A DNA stretch of 59,405 nt from Helcococcus kunzii ATCC 51366 (GTDB lineage: Bacteria > Bacillota > Clostridia > Tissierellales > Peptoniphilaceae): assembly GCF_000245755.1 (NCBI RefSeq), contig NZ_JH601088.1, positions 1,299,192-1,358,596 on the forward strand, in the 5' to 3' direction. The notes beneath the pieces are model-generated. The model was not told the origin of the DNA and searched no databases. It saw only the letters and a program-made list of their open reading frames with translations. The position numbers and the translations under genes are program-made. Shown here piece by piece: positions 10,927-20,676 of this stretch (positions within the stretch are counted from its first letter, which is position 1; every line of letters starts with the position of its first letter).

Positions 10927-10953
10927 TTATCACTCAGTCACATCGACTGATAA
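10927..10953 (-). promoter_or_regulatory. CIRCE-like HrcA operator of groSL
   Basis: TTATCACTC, a 9-base spacer and GACTGATAA match the CIRCE layout (TTAGCACTC-N9-GAGTGCTAA) at 8 and 7 of 9 positions in the two arms. The arms are complementary to each other at 8 of 9. A TATAAT box on the minus strand at 10958-10963 lies just upstream, the usual arrangement. HrcA repression is established for CIRCE; its use here is inferred. Confidence 0.8.
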
Positions 10954-11043
10954 TAATATTATATCATATAAAAATAGAAAATAAACTTTTTTCAAATTTT
11001 TAAAATTAAATATATTTAATTTTAATTAAAATAATTTTTACTA

Positions 11044-11058
11044 TCATATTGGTAATAA
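11044..11058. repeat. Candidate left attachment core
   Basis: TCATATTGGTAATAA matches 14 of 15 bases at 47502-47516. On the minus strand it can read as the tail of the OGG-like relic (YYQYD/E), which makes a chance match less likely. The interval 10964-11294 otherwise holds no gene: it is AT-rich, with this core, the GTCACGG repeats and a hairpin. Confidence 0.4.
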
Positions 11059-11156
11059 TTTTTTAGTTTGTAATTAATTTAAGAACCTATACTAAATGCT
11101 TAATTTACACAATTATTAATATTATCATTTATAAAAATTTTCTAAAATTTTAAAAA

Positions 11157-11180
11157 ATAACGTCACGGAATCGTCACGGT
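11157..11180. repeat. Terminal GTCACGG repeat pair, left end
   Basis: ATAACGTCACGG, four variable bases and GTCACGGT. Two GTCACGG heptamers lie 11 bases apart, one helical turn. The same structure recurs at 47429-47452 (21 of 24 bases identical). Paired heptamers inside both prophage ends look like arm-type integrase sites. They could alternatively be the recombined core itself. Confidence 0.6.
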
Positions 11181-11255
11181 TTTTATAATGTTATTAATTA
11201 TATATTAACACAAATTTATTTATTATTTTGTATATGCTATAAATCTTATTTTTAT

Positions 11256-11287
11256 AGGAGCTGTTGTATTTTTTTTCAACAGCTCCT
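11256..11287 (-). terminator. Hairpin after the holin gene (end of late operon)
   Basis: AGGAGCTGTTG and CAACAGCTCCT form a perfect 11-bp stem around a T/A-rich loop, seven bases after the holin stop. The downstream U-tract is poor on the minus strand, so termination efficiency is uncertain. Confidence 0.6.
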
Positions 11288-11294
11288 AATTATT

Positions 11295-11486
11295 TTATTC
11301 TTGTTCTTTATAATTTTTTTGATATTGTGTGCCAAAATAAAATGAAATAATAACTGTGTAAATTGTTAAAAATTCTTGAGTCATTTTTTCGTTAACTGAT
11401 AAAATAATGAAAGTTACTGTTAACATTATTGTTATAATACTTTTAACATCTATTAATCTAGCTAGTTTATCTGATAATTTTTCCAT
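11295..11486 (-). CDS. Small phage holin
   Basis: This 63-residue protein has a hydrophobic stretch (about residues 16-32, IITIMLTVTFIILSV) and a second (about 39-53, FLTIYTVIISFYFG), with a charged tail. Position directly after the endolysin gene and size fit the small holin families of Gram-positive phages. Holins form membrane lesions that release the endolysin. It has a good ribosome site (CCAGGAGGG). It is the last gene of the late operon. Confidence 0.7.
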   Translation of the reverse strand: MEKLSDKLARLIDVKSIITIMLTVTFIILSVNEKMTQEFLTIYTVIISFYFGTQYQKNYKEQE

Positions 11487-11555
11487 TTTCCCTCCTGGAT
11501 TTATGATTCTATTTTAAAAAATAGCCTATTTTAAAAAGTTAGAGCGTAATTTTTT

Positions 11556-12464
11556 TTAATTAAAAGGCATTGCTGTAGATTTCTTCTCAATTTTTGCATC
11601 ACCTATATAACGACCTTCGCCGTCAAAATATCTCCACCTGTTATTGATCCACTGGAATCCTGTTACCATCGTTCCGGTGTTTTTTCTAAAATAATACCAA
11701 TTTCCTTTAATCTTTTGCCACTCAAATGCTTGAGTGCCGGATTGTCTATAATAATATGTGTTTCCGTTTTTCTTTCTGAATCCGTTATAGTCACTTGCGG
11801 ATTTAACATCTGCTTTCTCTACTTTAGTGTAACCATTTAATCCAGCATTTTTTATAAGATTTGGATAATCTCTATACATGTAATTAAGGTCTAATTTCCC
11901 ACTGTATCCGTTTAGTTTTCCATCTGCAGTATATTGCCACATACCATACACTCCATTATATGTTGGTTTATTTGCGTTGTAATGAGCAACCCAAACATCA
12001 TATATTTTAAGCATATTCATGTCTAACTTAGAATTAAGCCACGAAGTGCTAGCATAAATACCAACATAGTATCCTTTTTTCTCTAAATAATCTAAGAACT
12101 CAATTCCTACTTTTGCAAGCTGCGTTTTTGTTACTTTTGCTTGATGGTATTGGTCTTCTGTATCCCAATACACTGGCAAAGCTAATCTTTTATCTTTTAT
12201 TATGTTATAAAAATATTCCGCTTCTTTTTGACCTTCTCCAGTTGAATTAGCACATGAATACCAATAAGCACCTATTGATACACCTCTTTTTACAAATTCA
12301 GAGTAATGTTTTTCAAATGCTGTATCCTTATTTAATGATTGCCCTGTTCCATATCCTGTGTAACCTGCTCTTAGTATTACACCATCAATCTCTTTTGATA
12401 TTCTATCATAATCAATTTGAGATGGTTTTTGCCAACTTGAAATATCTAAAACAATTTTCTTCAT
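11556..12464 (-). CDS. Phage endolysin: GH25 lysozyme with cell-wall-binding repeats
   Basis: The ATG at 12464 behind AGGAGGAAAA gives 302 residues starting MKKIVLDISSW; an in-frame ATG 33 bases upstream lacks a ribosome site. Residues 1-200 are a GH25 muramidase with the catalytic acids in DISSWQ and VYWDTED. Residues 230-290 contain two to three aromatic/glycine repeats of the choline-binding/CW type (GNWYYF, NRWRYFDGEGRY). It cleaves the glycan strands of peptidoglycan at lysis. There is no signal peptide, so export needs the holin. Confidence 0.92.
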   Translation of the reverse strand: MKKIVLDISSWQKPSQIDYDRISKEIDGVILRAGYTGYGTGQSLNKDTAFEKHYSEFVKRGVSIGAYWYSCANSTGEGQKEAEYFYNIIKDKRLALPVYWDTEDQYHQAKVTKTQLAKVGIEFLDYLEKKGYYVGIYASTSWLNSKLDMNMLKIYDVWVAHYNANKPTYNGVYGMWQYTADGKLNGYSGKLDLNYMYRDYPNLIKNAGLNGYTKVEKADVKSASDYNGFRKKNGNTYYYRQSGTQAFEWQKIKGNWYYFRKNTGTMVTGFQWINNRWRYFDGEGRYIGDAKIEKKSTAMPFN

Positions 12465-12576
12465 TTTTCCTCCTAATTCACTGTATAAGCTATACAATCA
12501 TATAGCTACACTCTTAAAAATCGCTTAAAATCGATTATAGAACGTAGCTATTGCAATTACTTAATTACAGACCTTT

Positions 12577-12903
12577 TTATTTTAAAAATGGGAACAAATA
12601 TAATAAAATTGCTCCTACAACTAAACCTAATGTAGTTTTTATTACATAAGATTTTAATTCTTTCATATCTTCAACTTGTTTTTTAGTTTCTGCAGATTTT
12701 TGTTTGAATATATCATCTAATTTCATATTGATTACATTAAAATTAGATAAAGTTTGATGCTCAATATTATCTAAAGACTTTTTCATATACTCATAGTCTT
12801 TTTGCATTAGTTTGATGTTTGCGTCATGATCTACAAATTGTTTCTCTAGATTGGAAATACGAGCTGTATTTTCTTTTACATCATCATAAATTTTACTTTC
12901 CAT
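12577..12903 (-). CDS. XhlA-like membrane-associated lysis protein
   Basis: The 108-residue protein consists of a long coiled coil (residues 5-85) and one C-terminal transmembrane segment (TTLGLVVGAILLYLFPFL). This is the architecture of XhlA/haemolysin proteins, which in PBSX-type phages work with the holin and endolysin. It lies between the baseplate genes and the endolysin gene. Confidence 0.8.
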   Translation of the reverse strand: MESKIYDDVKENTARISNLEKQFVDHDANIKLMQKDYEYMKKSLDNIEHQTLSNFNVINMKLDDIFKQKSAETKKQVEDMKELKSYVIKTTLGLVVGAILLYLFPFLK

Positions 12904-12917
12904 AGGCTTTATTCCTT

Positions 12918-13136
12918 TTACTTATTTAATCTCTCAAATGTTGACTTTGTAATATTTAACTCTTTCAATTCTCCAAGTATTTCATCTATTTCTTGAGCTA
13001 TAGGGATTAATTTCATATCCTCTAAATATTGCTGGGTTTTTAATTTCTCAAGATTTTGTTTATGCGTAACTTCTTCCTCTTTTAATTGTTTTATTCTATC
13101 ATTCAATTCTTTTATTCTAGATTCTATTACTTCCAT
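12918..13136 (-). CDS. Small coiled-coil phage protein
   Basis: This 72-residue, highly charged protein is predicted to be almost entirely coiled coil (MEVIESRIKELNDRIKQL...). It has a good ribosome site (AGGAGGT) 9 bases after the DUF859 gene. Such proteins often sit between baseplate and lysis genes. Function is unknown. Confidence 0.6.
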   Translation of the reverse strand: MEVIESRIKELNDRIKQLKEEEVTHKQNLEKLKTQQYLEDMKLIPIAQEIDEILGELKELNITKSTFERLNK

Positions 13137-13145
13137 CTTTACCTC

Positions 13146-15149
13146 CTAAAATTGATATTTTGTTAGATATGGATAAATAACTGATATATTAATTGTATTT
13201 GCATGTGCTGCTTGATTCCATATCTGCAGTTTTCCGTTTTCAAATAATCTTCCTGTGATAACCTTAGTAGTCATATCCACATAGCCACCTTGTCTTATAT
13301 CTACTACTACACCCATAATTGGTGGAATAGATACTTGACATATATCAACCCAACCTGTTGTTTTTGCATCCCATTTAAGTTCCATAGCGATATACTCAGG
13401 TGTTTGATATGCATGTACAACCGTAACGTTTTGATAGTTGTTAGAAATAATTGTATCTGTTATATCTATCGTTCCTGAAACTAAAGCCCATTCACTCCAC
13501 GAATTCATATACTTACTTCTTATCCATACAGATTTACTTTGATACTGCGTATATCTTTGAATAATATAAGCATAAGTAGTACCATATTTCGAGATTACCT
13601 CTAAGAATCCTGCAGAATTAATTGGATAATTCAAATTAGTATCAGCCCTTGATGTTTGAGTTTGGATATAAAATCCCATATCTAAAACATCATTGAGATT
13701 TTCTGTATATAATTCATATGGTGAACTCCCTAATACAGACCAATTTCTATCAATATCTATCAAATAATCCTTACTTGCCACTTTACCTATTGCTATCCCA
13801 TTTCCAGTTTTATAAAAGTCAACTGTTACATTAGCTGTAGAAATGGAATTGTAATAAGTAGAATCACTTAGAGAATCTTTTACAAATAATTCAAATTCGT
13901 ATTCTTCTTCAGTACTCGCTGGTACAGTTAATTTTTGTGTTGAAGTGCCAGTCAAATTACTTATAGTCTTAACATCTGAAAAATAGCTAGAATTATCTAA
14001 AGTTTTTGTTCTACTTCTAATTTTCAAACTACCAACATTTCTGGAAATATTGTAGATACTAACATCAGCTTCTATGGTTGCATACGCACCATCATCTTGT
14101 ACTAATCCAGATGCATTTGAACGGTATACTTTGATATTTGATAGTTTAGGATAGTTATAGTCTTTAACATTTACAGTAGTTTTAATTTGTGCTTTTCTTC
14201 CTCTAGAGTCTGTAGCTTCAGTATTTATAGTTACATCTCCAGCATCATTAAATATATTTGATGTAAATATCTGCTGATTACTTGATTGTAATAATGTATT
14301 TCCTTGTGTAATTTTAGTACTGAAACTTCTAAAACTAGATCCTAAGATTCCCGAAGCTGTATTTACGATTTTTGCACTTGAAAAACCTTTTATATATTGA
14401 CCATTTAATCCATTAACTAATGTTACTGAATGATTTACAGTTGGAACTATGTTTGATGGTATAGTTAATGTAAAAGTTTTAGATTTTTCCCCAATAATAT
14501 TAGAACCGTTCATAGTTCTTACCATTACTGTTGCAACCCCTGATACACTATTAGTATTAGCAATTGCCCATACATCGGTTGTAGGAGTGAATTTAGCCGT
14601 TTTTACCCCACTAGATAAATTAGCTACAGATGTATAACCTTTACTACCATATTTCAAGTAAATAACGTGAGAAAATGAACTTGTAGCTGGATTAAGATTT
14701 ACTGTCATCTCATTATTCATTATTAAATTTGAAGTGCTTAATGTAAATGGCGTCGCTCTAGGTATTGCCGTTAAAGTCATTGATGAGCTTCCGTTTGCAT
14801 TTCCTAAGTAACCGTTGTTACCTGTAAAACTAAATGAAAATGATAAAGTCTTTTTACCATCTGCATTATGAGGGATAGTTAAAGAGCCGCTAGCCCATGT
14901 TTTTGTTCTTGATGAGTTAAAGTTATATGCTTTCTTTCCTGAACTTACAACCTTTCCATTTATAATTACTGAAAAATTTGCACCACTTGAATCTTGATTA
15001 GCATAAGCACCACTTCCCCCAGAGAAATTAGTAACTAGACTGTAACTAACAGTAGTTGAATTTGCTAATATATTCTGTTTCCCTTGATTCACAGTTAGCA
15101 CTGTATTGTATTTATTGTTTGTTCCGTGTAGTCCGTTAACTGTTGCCAT
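13146..15149 (-). CDS. DUF859-type siphovirus structural protein (probable receptor-contact protein)
   Basis: The 667-residue protein begins with the NGLHGTNNKYNTVLTV region typical of DUF859 proteins and continues as serine/threonine-rich beta repeats (several Ig-like stretches). It ends in a pyocin-knob-like or gp58-like segment (YPINSAGFLEVIS..., YIIQRYTQ). Its first codon overlaps the last base of the upstream tail gene. Location after the tail-associated endopeptidase suggests a tail-tip or host-contact role, which is inference. Confidence 0.75.
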   Translation of the reverse strand: MATVNGLHGTNNKYNTVLTVNQGKQNILANSTTVSYSLVTNFSGGSGAYANQDSSGANFSVIINGKVVSSGKKAYNFNSSRTKTWASGSLTIPHNADGKKTLSFSFSFTGNNGYLGNANGSSSMTLTAIPRATPFTLSTSNLIMNNEMTVNLNPATSSFSHVIYLKYGSKGYTSVANLSSGVKTAKFTPTTDVWAIANTNSVSGVATVMVRTMNGSNIIGEKSKTFTLTIPSNIVPTVNHSVTLVNGLNGQYIKGFSSAKIVNTASGILGSSFRSFSTKITQGNTLLQSSNQQIFTSNIFNDAGDVTINTEATDSRGRKAQIKTTVNVKDYNYPKLSNIKVYRSNASGLVQDDGAYATIEADVSIYNISRNVGSLKIRSRTKTLDNSSYFSDVKTISNLTGTSTQKLTVPASTEEEYEFELFVKDSLSDSTYYNSISTANVTVDFYKTGNGIAIGKVASKDYLIDIDRNWSVLGSSPYELYTENLNDVLDMGFYIQTQTSRADTNLNYPINSAGFLEVISKYGTTYAYIIQRYTQYQSKSVWIRSKYMNSWSEWALVSGTIDITDTIISNNYQNVTVVHAYQTPEYIAMELKWDAKTTGWVDICQVSIPPIMGVVVDIRQGGYVDMTTKVITGRLFENGKLQIWNQAAHANTINISVIYPYLTKYQF

Positions 15150-16987
15150 TAATTCCTCACTTTCCTGAATGATAAATTGCCAGATTCTCTAGGTACAAAT
15201 TCAAAATTACCTAGCCTTAAACTGTTGATAATGTGTGCATCATATACATATAGCTTGTTATTAGATAAATAGGCTACTTCTTGTCCATCATCTAAAAATG
15301 TCATTTTTTCATTTGTTATTTCTACTTTTAAATTACTTGTGTTTTTCCCTATAATTAAGCCATCTCTATTAAACTCGAAATAGGTTTTTATAAACGTTAA
15401 TTCATCATCAGTTAGATTTTTATTCTCATCTACTACTTGTTGTAGAGCTTCAATTGCAACGCTAAAACTATCACTTTCTTGTAGTAATTTAGTTTCTTGT
15501 TGTTGTATAAGTTCATCAACTTTTGATGTATCATAAAAACTTTCTGAAACTGTCTGTAAAATTTCAGTACCTTTATTTTCAATTTGAGCTGTAATATCCA
15601 CTTTGATATTTTCTAAATTCTCTGCTACTTCAGAATCTAAATTAACCCAGTCGTTAACATCATGATTGAAATACTTTACTCTATTTTCTTTAGCATCATG
15701 CCATAATTTACTTGTATCACTTGGAGGTTCTTCAGAATAAATTGTTGCATTTTCACCATCTTTTCCAGGTTCACCATCCTTGCCAGGATCTCCCTTGTCA
15801 CCTTTGAATTTATCAATTATTTCAGGAGATGATAATTTACTTTCCACAGATTTTGATACAGTTTCAGTAATTGCTTCGGGTGTTATTTTTTCTTCTGCAC
15901 TTGATACTCTATCTTGTAGCTCCTTATAAGTTTCTTCAGAAACTTTAGATTTTATCTCCCCTTGTAATACAGTAATGTATTGTCTAGTTACCTTTATTTC
16001 ATTTTCTAAGTTAGATTCTTGTATTTCTCTAATTTGATTTATACTTAATGGAGCATTAGATAATATAACAGAATTTTTTATTTTCTCTCTTAAATATTCT
16101 TTTATTGACATTATTCTTTCTTTTGAAAATGTCTCGTTTTCTTTATCTACAAGAGTTAATGTATCTCCTATTTGATAATCTAAATATTTGTATTTATTAC
16201 TTAATTTAGCTAAATCAATAATATCGACTTCATATGATTTATAAATAGCTCCTAAACTATCTATTATTTTTTGTCCAGCTTCTTTTAAGTTTTTTACAAC
16301 GGTATACCTTTGATCTTGCCATGTACCATAAATAATTTTATTTGTATATTTAACAGTAGGCTCCAAATAAGGTATACCATTATTAATTGATTCAATCCCT
16401 AAATCATCTTTACCTTTAACTATTAATCTTGTTACATAGTCGTAACTATGCGTAGTTACATTCATTTCTCGTAAATTTAGTTCTTGATGTAAATATGAGC
16501 CTTTGTCTTCTCCTATTTTTGGAGCTGCAATAATCTTTTTGTTTAAAATGTCCCATACATATTCATATTGAAACAACTCCATTCCATGCTGAATTATCTC
16601 AAGCAACGTTTTATTTTTGCCTGTAAGTGTTTCTTTTCTAGAATCATCACATTTAATTTCCCAACCTAAAGGATTTAATAATGGTGATAAGATAGCTTTA
16701 AGAGTTGCTGTAGTATAAGTATAATTAGGATAATAATCCTTTTGTAGATCGTCCAAATTAGGCTTACATATAATATCGTATCTATCTCCTGATTTTTTCT
16801 TTTCTTTAAGAATATACTCTCCTTCACCCTCAACTTGAATATAATATTCCTCCTTAAAGTATTTTCCCATCTCTTTAGGAACACTAAAGTTTAAGAGTGG
16901 AACTAAATTCAATTCTCTCTCAATATAAGCATCAGAAAAAGTATCAAATGATTTTAAATATTCCCTTTTTAATCCTAAAATATCCAT
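15149..16987 (-). CDS. Tail-associated protein (prophage tail/Tal family) with a collagen-like insert
   Basis: The protein has 612 residues. The N-terminal part (1-320) resembles the phage tail endopeptidase/baseplate-hub family. Around residue 400 there is a short collagen-type run of Gly-X-Y triplets (GDPGKDGEPGKDGE) flanked by coiled coils, often the trimeric stalk of host-contact proteins. The C-terminus carries GLIIGKNTSNLKVEITNEKMTF, typical of tail proteins that end in a beta-rich attachment domain. It follows the distal tail protein gene directly. Confidence 0.8.
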   Translation of the reverse strand: MDILGLKREYLKSFDTFSDAYIERELNLVPLLNFSVPKEMGKYFKEEYYIQVEGEGEYILKEKKKSGDRYDIICKPNLDDLQKDYYPNYTYTTATLKAILSPLLNPLGWEIKCDDSRKETLTGKNKTLLEIIQHGMELFQYEYVWDILNKKIIAAPKIGEDKGSYLHQELNLREMNVTTHSYDYVTRLIVKGKDDLGIESINNGIPYLEPTVKYTNKIIYGTWQDQRYTVVKNLKEAGQKIIDSLGAIYKSYEVDIIDLAKLSNKYKYLDYQIGDTLTLVDKENETFSKERIMSIKEYLREKIKNSVILSNAPLSINQIREIQESNLENEIKVTRQYITVLQGEIKSKVSEETYKELQDRVSSAEEKITPEAITETVSKSVESKLSSPEIIDKFKGDKGDPGKDGEPGKDGENATIYSEEPPSDTSKLWHDAKENRVKYFNHDVNDWVNLDSEVAENLENIKVDITAQIENKGTEILQTVSESFYDTSKVDELIQQQETKLLQESDSFSVAIEALQQVVDENKNLTDDELTFIKTYFEFNRDGLIIGKNTSNLKVEITNEKMTFLDDGQEVAYLSNNKLYVYDAHIINSLRLGNFEFVPRESGNLSFRKVRN

Positions 16988-16988
16988 A

Positions 16989-17672
16989 TTATATTATCCT
17001 CGGTTTAAATTTAGTTTTTATAGTTGCAGCTGGGGTAATTTTAATATTATTTTCTCCTGGTATTAACTTAGGATATGTGAAGAAAATTGTATCTGAAAAT
17101 TTATTATTTACTCCTTCAAATACGCCACTTTCAATTCCTATAGTTCTTGCTTTTCCTACTATCATGTTATTTAATGTAATTTTTACCTCATTAATTGTCC
17201 CCTGATTTATATAAAGAACATATGCACCAGCTTTACTTGGAGTTATTTCTATCGTTGCAGGTGTTATTCCAGTACCAGGATTTATTATTTTAAAATTTGT
17301 TGTTTCTACTTCTGGCATATACTCGATAACCATTAATTCGTATTCAACTCTTTGATATTTTCCGTTATCTATTTTTACAGAATGATTAGATAAATATCCA
17401 AATAGAATATTTTTCCCTAATCCAAATTCCGTTATTTCACATTTTGATAATTGGGCAATTAATTTACTCTTATTCAAATTGGTTGTTTGAAAATTTCCTT
17501 TATATTCAATGTCTAGTTTTAGAGGTTTATAGTTATAAAAAATATCATCTCCAATAAATGGAAGGAGTGACTTTTCTGGCCACTCCGTATCAATTCTTAT
17601 TTCTGAAGATTCTAAACTTCTTTCAACTAATCTTGCATTAAAGTTTTTTAAGTCTATTCCATTTATTTTCAC
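16989..17672 (-). CDS. Distal tail protein (Dit-like)
   Basis: The 227-residue protein starts MKINGIDLKNFNARL, as siphovirus distal tail proteins do, and lies between the tape measure and the tail-associated protein. Dit forms the hexameric ring joining tail tube and baseplate. Start and stop codons are shared or abut with both neighbours. Confidence 0.8.
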   Translation of the reverse strand: MKINGIDLKNFNARLVERSLESSEIRIDTEWPEKSLLPFIGDDIFYNYKPLKLDIEYKGNFQTTNLNKSKLIAQLSKCEITEFGLGKNILFGYLSNHSVKIDNGKYQRVEYELMVIEYMPEVETTNFKIINPGTGITPATIEITPSKAGAYVLYINQGTINEVKITLNNMIVGKARTIGIESGVFEGVNNKFSDTIFFTYPKLIPGENNIKITPAATIKTKFKPRII

Positions 17673-20623
17673 TAATATCTTCTCCTTTTACTATCTAATG
17701 CTTGTTCTTCTGAACTATACCTTGCAGTACTATAACCAACTGTTCTTCCTTCAAGGTCTACGGTAGTGTGTATATCACCAATAATCATTGCTGTACTTCC
17801 TGATTTAATTTCTTTTCTATCATATGGGCTTGGTAAATATACATTACTATTGGCTGCTATTTTTCCAGCTGTTAATGTACTTTCAGCTTCTACAGTTTTT
17901 TGCATAGTATCTGTTAAGCCGCCTAGTTGCTTTTTAACATTTTTTTCTAATTTTGGCATACTATCATCAAAACCTACTGCAACTCCTGGTGGTAACCATT
18001 TACCAACTTCCTTAGCCATTACTCTTGAAGGTGATTTAATGCCAAAGAAACCTTTTATACTACTTAATATTCCTCCAGCAAATCCAGCAATTTTATCTTT
18101 TATCCATCCAGTTACAGATTTAATACCATTCCACAATCCTTGTATTAAATTCTTTCCAATATCAAATGCACCTGTGAAAGCACTTTTAATCGCGTCAATT
18201 GCAGTATTACCTAAGTTTCTTGCAACTCCACCAATGAAAGAAAACATTGAATGGATTCCTCGTCCAATGCTTGATATTAAATCTTTTCCTATACTAAGAC
18301 CTTTAGTAAAGATATTTTTTATAAAATCAATAACATTATTAGCAAGATTTTTTACAATCCCCCCAATGTTATTTTTCATGTAAGTAATACCTTTACCAAT
18401 ATGACTAATAAGGTTTTTACCAAGACTCAAAAAATTCATTAATGTGAACGCATTTATAATAGCCATAATTATCTGAGGGATATTTGCTATTAAAGTTGGT
18501 ATTGCATTAATTAATCCTTTTCCTAAAGCCACTAAAAGCTTAAATCCTGTAGCTATAATCTGTGGAATTTTACCAAATAGTGCATCTGCAAAACTATTAA
18601 TAATACGCGGTACTTGTTCTATCAAATATGGTAAATTATCAATTAAACCTTGAGCTAATGCCATAATTAGTTCTAAGGCAGCATCTATAAGTACTGGTAT
18701 ATTTTCAATTAAAGCATCACAAATTGCTACAATCATTTTTAATGCTGCAGGTATAATCTGTGGTAATGCTTGAATTAAACCTTGGACCAATCCTAAAATA
18801 ATTTTTACAGCAGCATCTACAACTAAATTGATATTTTCAGTTATAAATTCTACAATTGTTAAAATTATTTGAACTACTTGAGGTATTAAAGTAGGAAGTG
18901 CTGTTACAATACCATCAGATAAAGCTAATATAATTTGAAGGGCAGCATCTAATAGTATTGGTAAATTTTCTAAAATTACCTGACCAAATGAATCAACAAT
19001 TTGGATAATTGCAGGTATTAATATAGGTAACGACTTTAATATACCTTGAACTAAGGAATCAATAATTTTTCCTGCTGCAGAAACAAATTTTGGTAAGTTT
19101 GTTATTATTGTGTTTATAACATTTTGGAGCCCTGTAATAAATGTCGGTATTAATGATGGTAATTTATCAGCTATAGCACCTATAAAACTAGACACTATTT
19201 CTATACCAGCAACTAATATTTGAGGTACAATCTTTAATAATCCATTAATAAGAATTATCCCTAAATCTGCAGCAGATTTACTAATTTGAGGTAAGTTATT
19301 AGTTAACGATTGAGCAAAAGTACTAACTACATTAACAGCTAATTGAGCAACATTAGGTAAACTTTTCGCCAATCCTATTAATGCTTCGGTTAGCATGCCC
19401 CCTAAAACCATTACTAACCCTTCTACTCCACCTTTTGCTTGAGCAGCACTTATACCTAATTCCTCAAGACCTTTACTTGAATTATTTAATTTCTTTATTG
19501 TTGCTTCATCTAATCCACTAAATGCATCCCCCATTTTGTTAATATAATCAGTAATCTTACCAATTGCATTTCCTAATGGCTTATCTACACTTTGGAAAAT
19601 CTTTATTTGTAAAGTCTCTAAAGAACCAAGCATTTGTTCAATGCCAGATTGAACATTGTTTTGCATAGTCCTAGCCATTTCATCAGCTGCTCCATCTGAA
19701 TTTTTTAATGACTTTGTTAATTCATTCAGTTTATCAGGTCCAGCTTCTACAAGTGCAAGCATTCCAGAAAGTGATTCTTGACCAAATAAAGTAACAATAG
19801 CTTGGTTTTTTTGTTCTTGTGTTAAACCTTTTGTTCCTCTTTGAAGTTCTGAAATAATACCATTTAATGGTTTCATATTTCCTTGAGCATCAAAAAACTT
19901 CAATCCAAGCTCATCCATTACAGCATTCATTTTTTTAGTCGGTTTTACTAATCTAGAGAATGCCCCTCTTAATGTTGTACCTGCTTGAGATCCTTTTATA
20001 CCAGCATCAGACATTAATCCTATTGCTGCAGCGGTTTCTTCAACAGTTTGACCCATTGCTTTCGCAACTGGAGCAACATATTTCATTGCTTCGCCCATGT
20101 CATCAACTTCAGCGTTTGTATCCGCTGCCGCTCTTGCAAAAACATCAGCAATATGACCCGCTTTACTTGCTTCTAAACCAAAAGCCCTTAATGTAGATGC
20201 TGCAACTTCTGAAGCTTTAGCAACATCTCCTCCGGATACTGCCGCTAAATCCAAAAGTCCTGGCATTGCTGACATAATTTCTTTTGTATCAAAACCTGCT
20301 GAAGCCAAGTTTTCCATACCATCTGCTGCTTCTTTTGCACTGAATGCTGTGTCAGCTCCAAGTTTTACAGCTAATTTATTTAGTTCTTTGAGTTCCTCTC
20401 CGGTTGCCCCAGAGATTGCTTGAACTCTTGACATTTGAGCCTCAAACTCCATTCCAGTTTTTACTGCAGCAACTCCAAACGCAGCTATACCAGCGGTAAC
20501 TCCAATTACAGCCTTTGTTACACCCGCTACTGCTTTACCCGCTAAAGAACCTAATCCTTTTAGTCCTTTTGTAAAACCGGAAGTGTTAATTTTAGTATCA
20601 AATAATAAACGCCCATCAGCCAT
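17672..20623 (-). CDS. Tail tape measure protein
   Basis: The protein has 983 residues. The N-terminal 30-330 region matches the TP901-type core (MEFEAQMSRVQAISGATGEEL, GVSAGVDTKEI-like blocks). Residues 400-760 are long repetitive amphipathic and hydrophobic helices of the pattern ILxALPxLIPxxxxI. A C-terminal segment contains FFGIKSPSRVM, common in these proteins. It sets tail length and may help DNA entry. By the usual rule of about 1.5 angstrom per residue, the tail would be about 150 nm. Confidence 0.95.
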   Translation of the reverse strand: MADGRLLFDTKINTSGFTKGLKGLGSLAGKAVAGVTKAVIGVTAGIAAFGVAAVKTGMEFEAQMSRVQAISGATGEELKELNKLAVKLGADTAFSAKEAADGMENLASAGFDTKEIMSAMPGLLDLAAVSGGDVAKASEVAASTLRAFGLEASKAGHIADVFARAAADTNAEVDDMGEAMKYVAPVAKAMGQTVEETAAAIGLMSDAGIKGSQAGTTLRGAFSRLVKPTKKMNAVMDELGLKFFDAQGNMKPLNGIISELQRGTKGLTQEQKNQAIVTLFGQESLSGMLALVEAGPDKLNELTKSLKNSDGAADEMARTMQNNVQSGIEQMLGSLETLQIKIFQSVDKPLGNAIGKITDYINKMGDAFSGLDEATIKKLNNSSKGLEELGISAAQAKGGVEGLVMVLGGMLTEALIGLAKSLPNVAQLAVNVVSTFAQSLTNNLPQISKSAADLGIILINGLLKIVPQILVAGIEIVSSFIGAIADKLPSLIPTFITGLQNVINTIITNLPKFVSAAGKIIDSLVQGILKSLPILIPAIIQIVDSFGQVILENLPILLDAALQIILALSDGIVTALPTLIPQVVQIILTIVEFITENINLVVDAAVKIILGLVQGLIQALPQIIPAALKMIVAICDALIENIPVLIDAALELIMALAQGLIDNLPYLIEQVPRIINSFADALFGKIPQIIATGFKLLVALGKGLINAIPTLIANIPQIIMAIINAFTLMNFLSLGKNLISHIGKGITYMKNNIGGIVKNLANNVIDFIKNIFTKGLSIGKDLISSIGRGIHSMFSFIGGVARNLGNTAIDAIKSAFTGAFDIGKNLIQGLWNGIKSVTGWIKDKIAGFAGGILSSIKGFFGIKSPSRVMAKEVGKWLPPGVAVGFDDSMPKLEKNVKKQLGGLTDTMQKTVEAESTLTAGKIAANSNVYLPSPYDRKEIKSGSTAMIIGDIHTTVDLEGRTVGYSTARYSSEEQALDSKRRRY

Positions 20624-20676
20624 TGTTTACACCTCCAATTTATAAAATGATAAATAATGACGTCAGAGCGTTCTTT

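Noticed and set aside
12254..12505. Rightward open frames opposite late genes
   Set aside because: Antisense shadows of the minus-strand late genes, without ribosome sites or promoters.
15149..16987. Horizontally acquired collagen-like bacterial surface gene
   Set aside because: The Gly-X-Y run is short and embedded in a normal phage tail protein.
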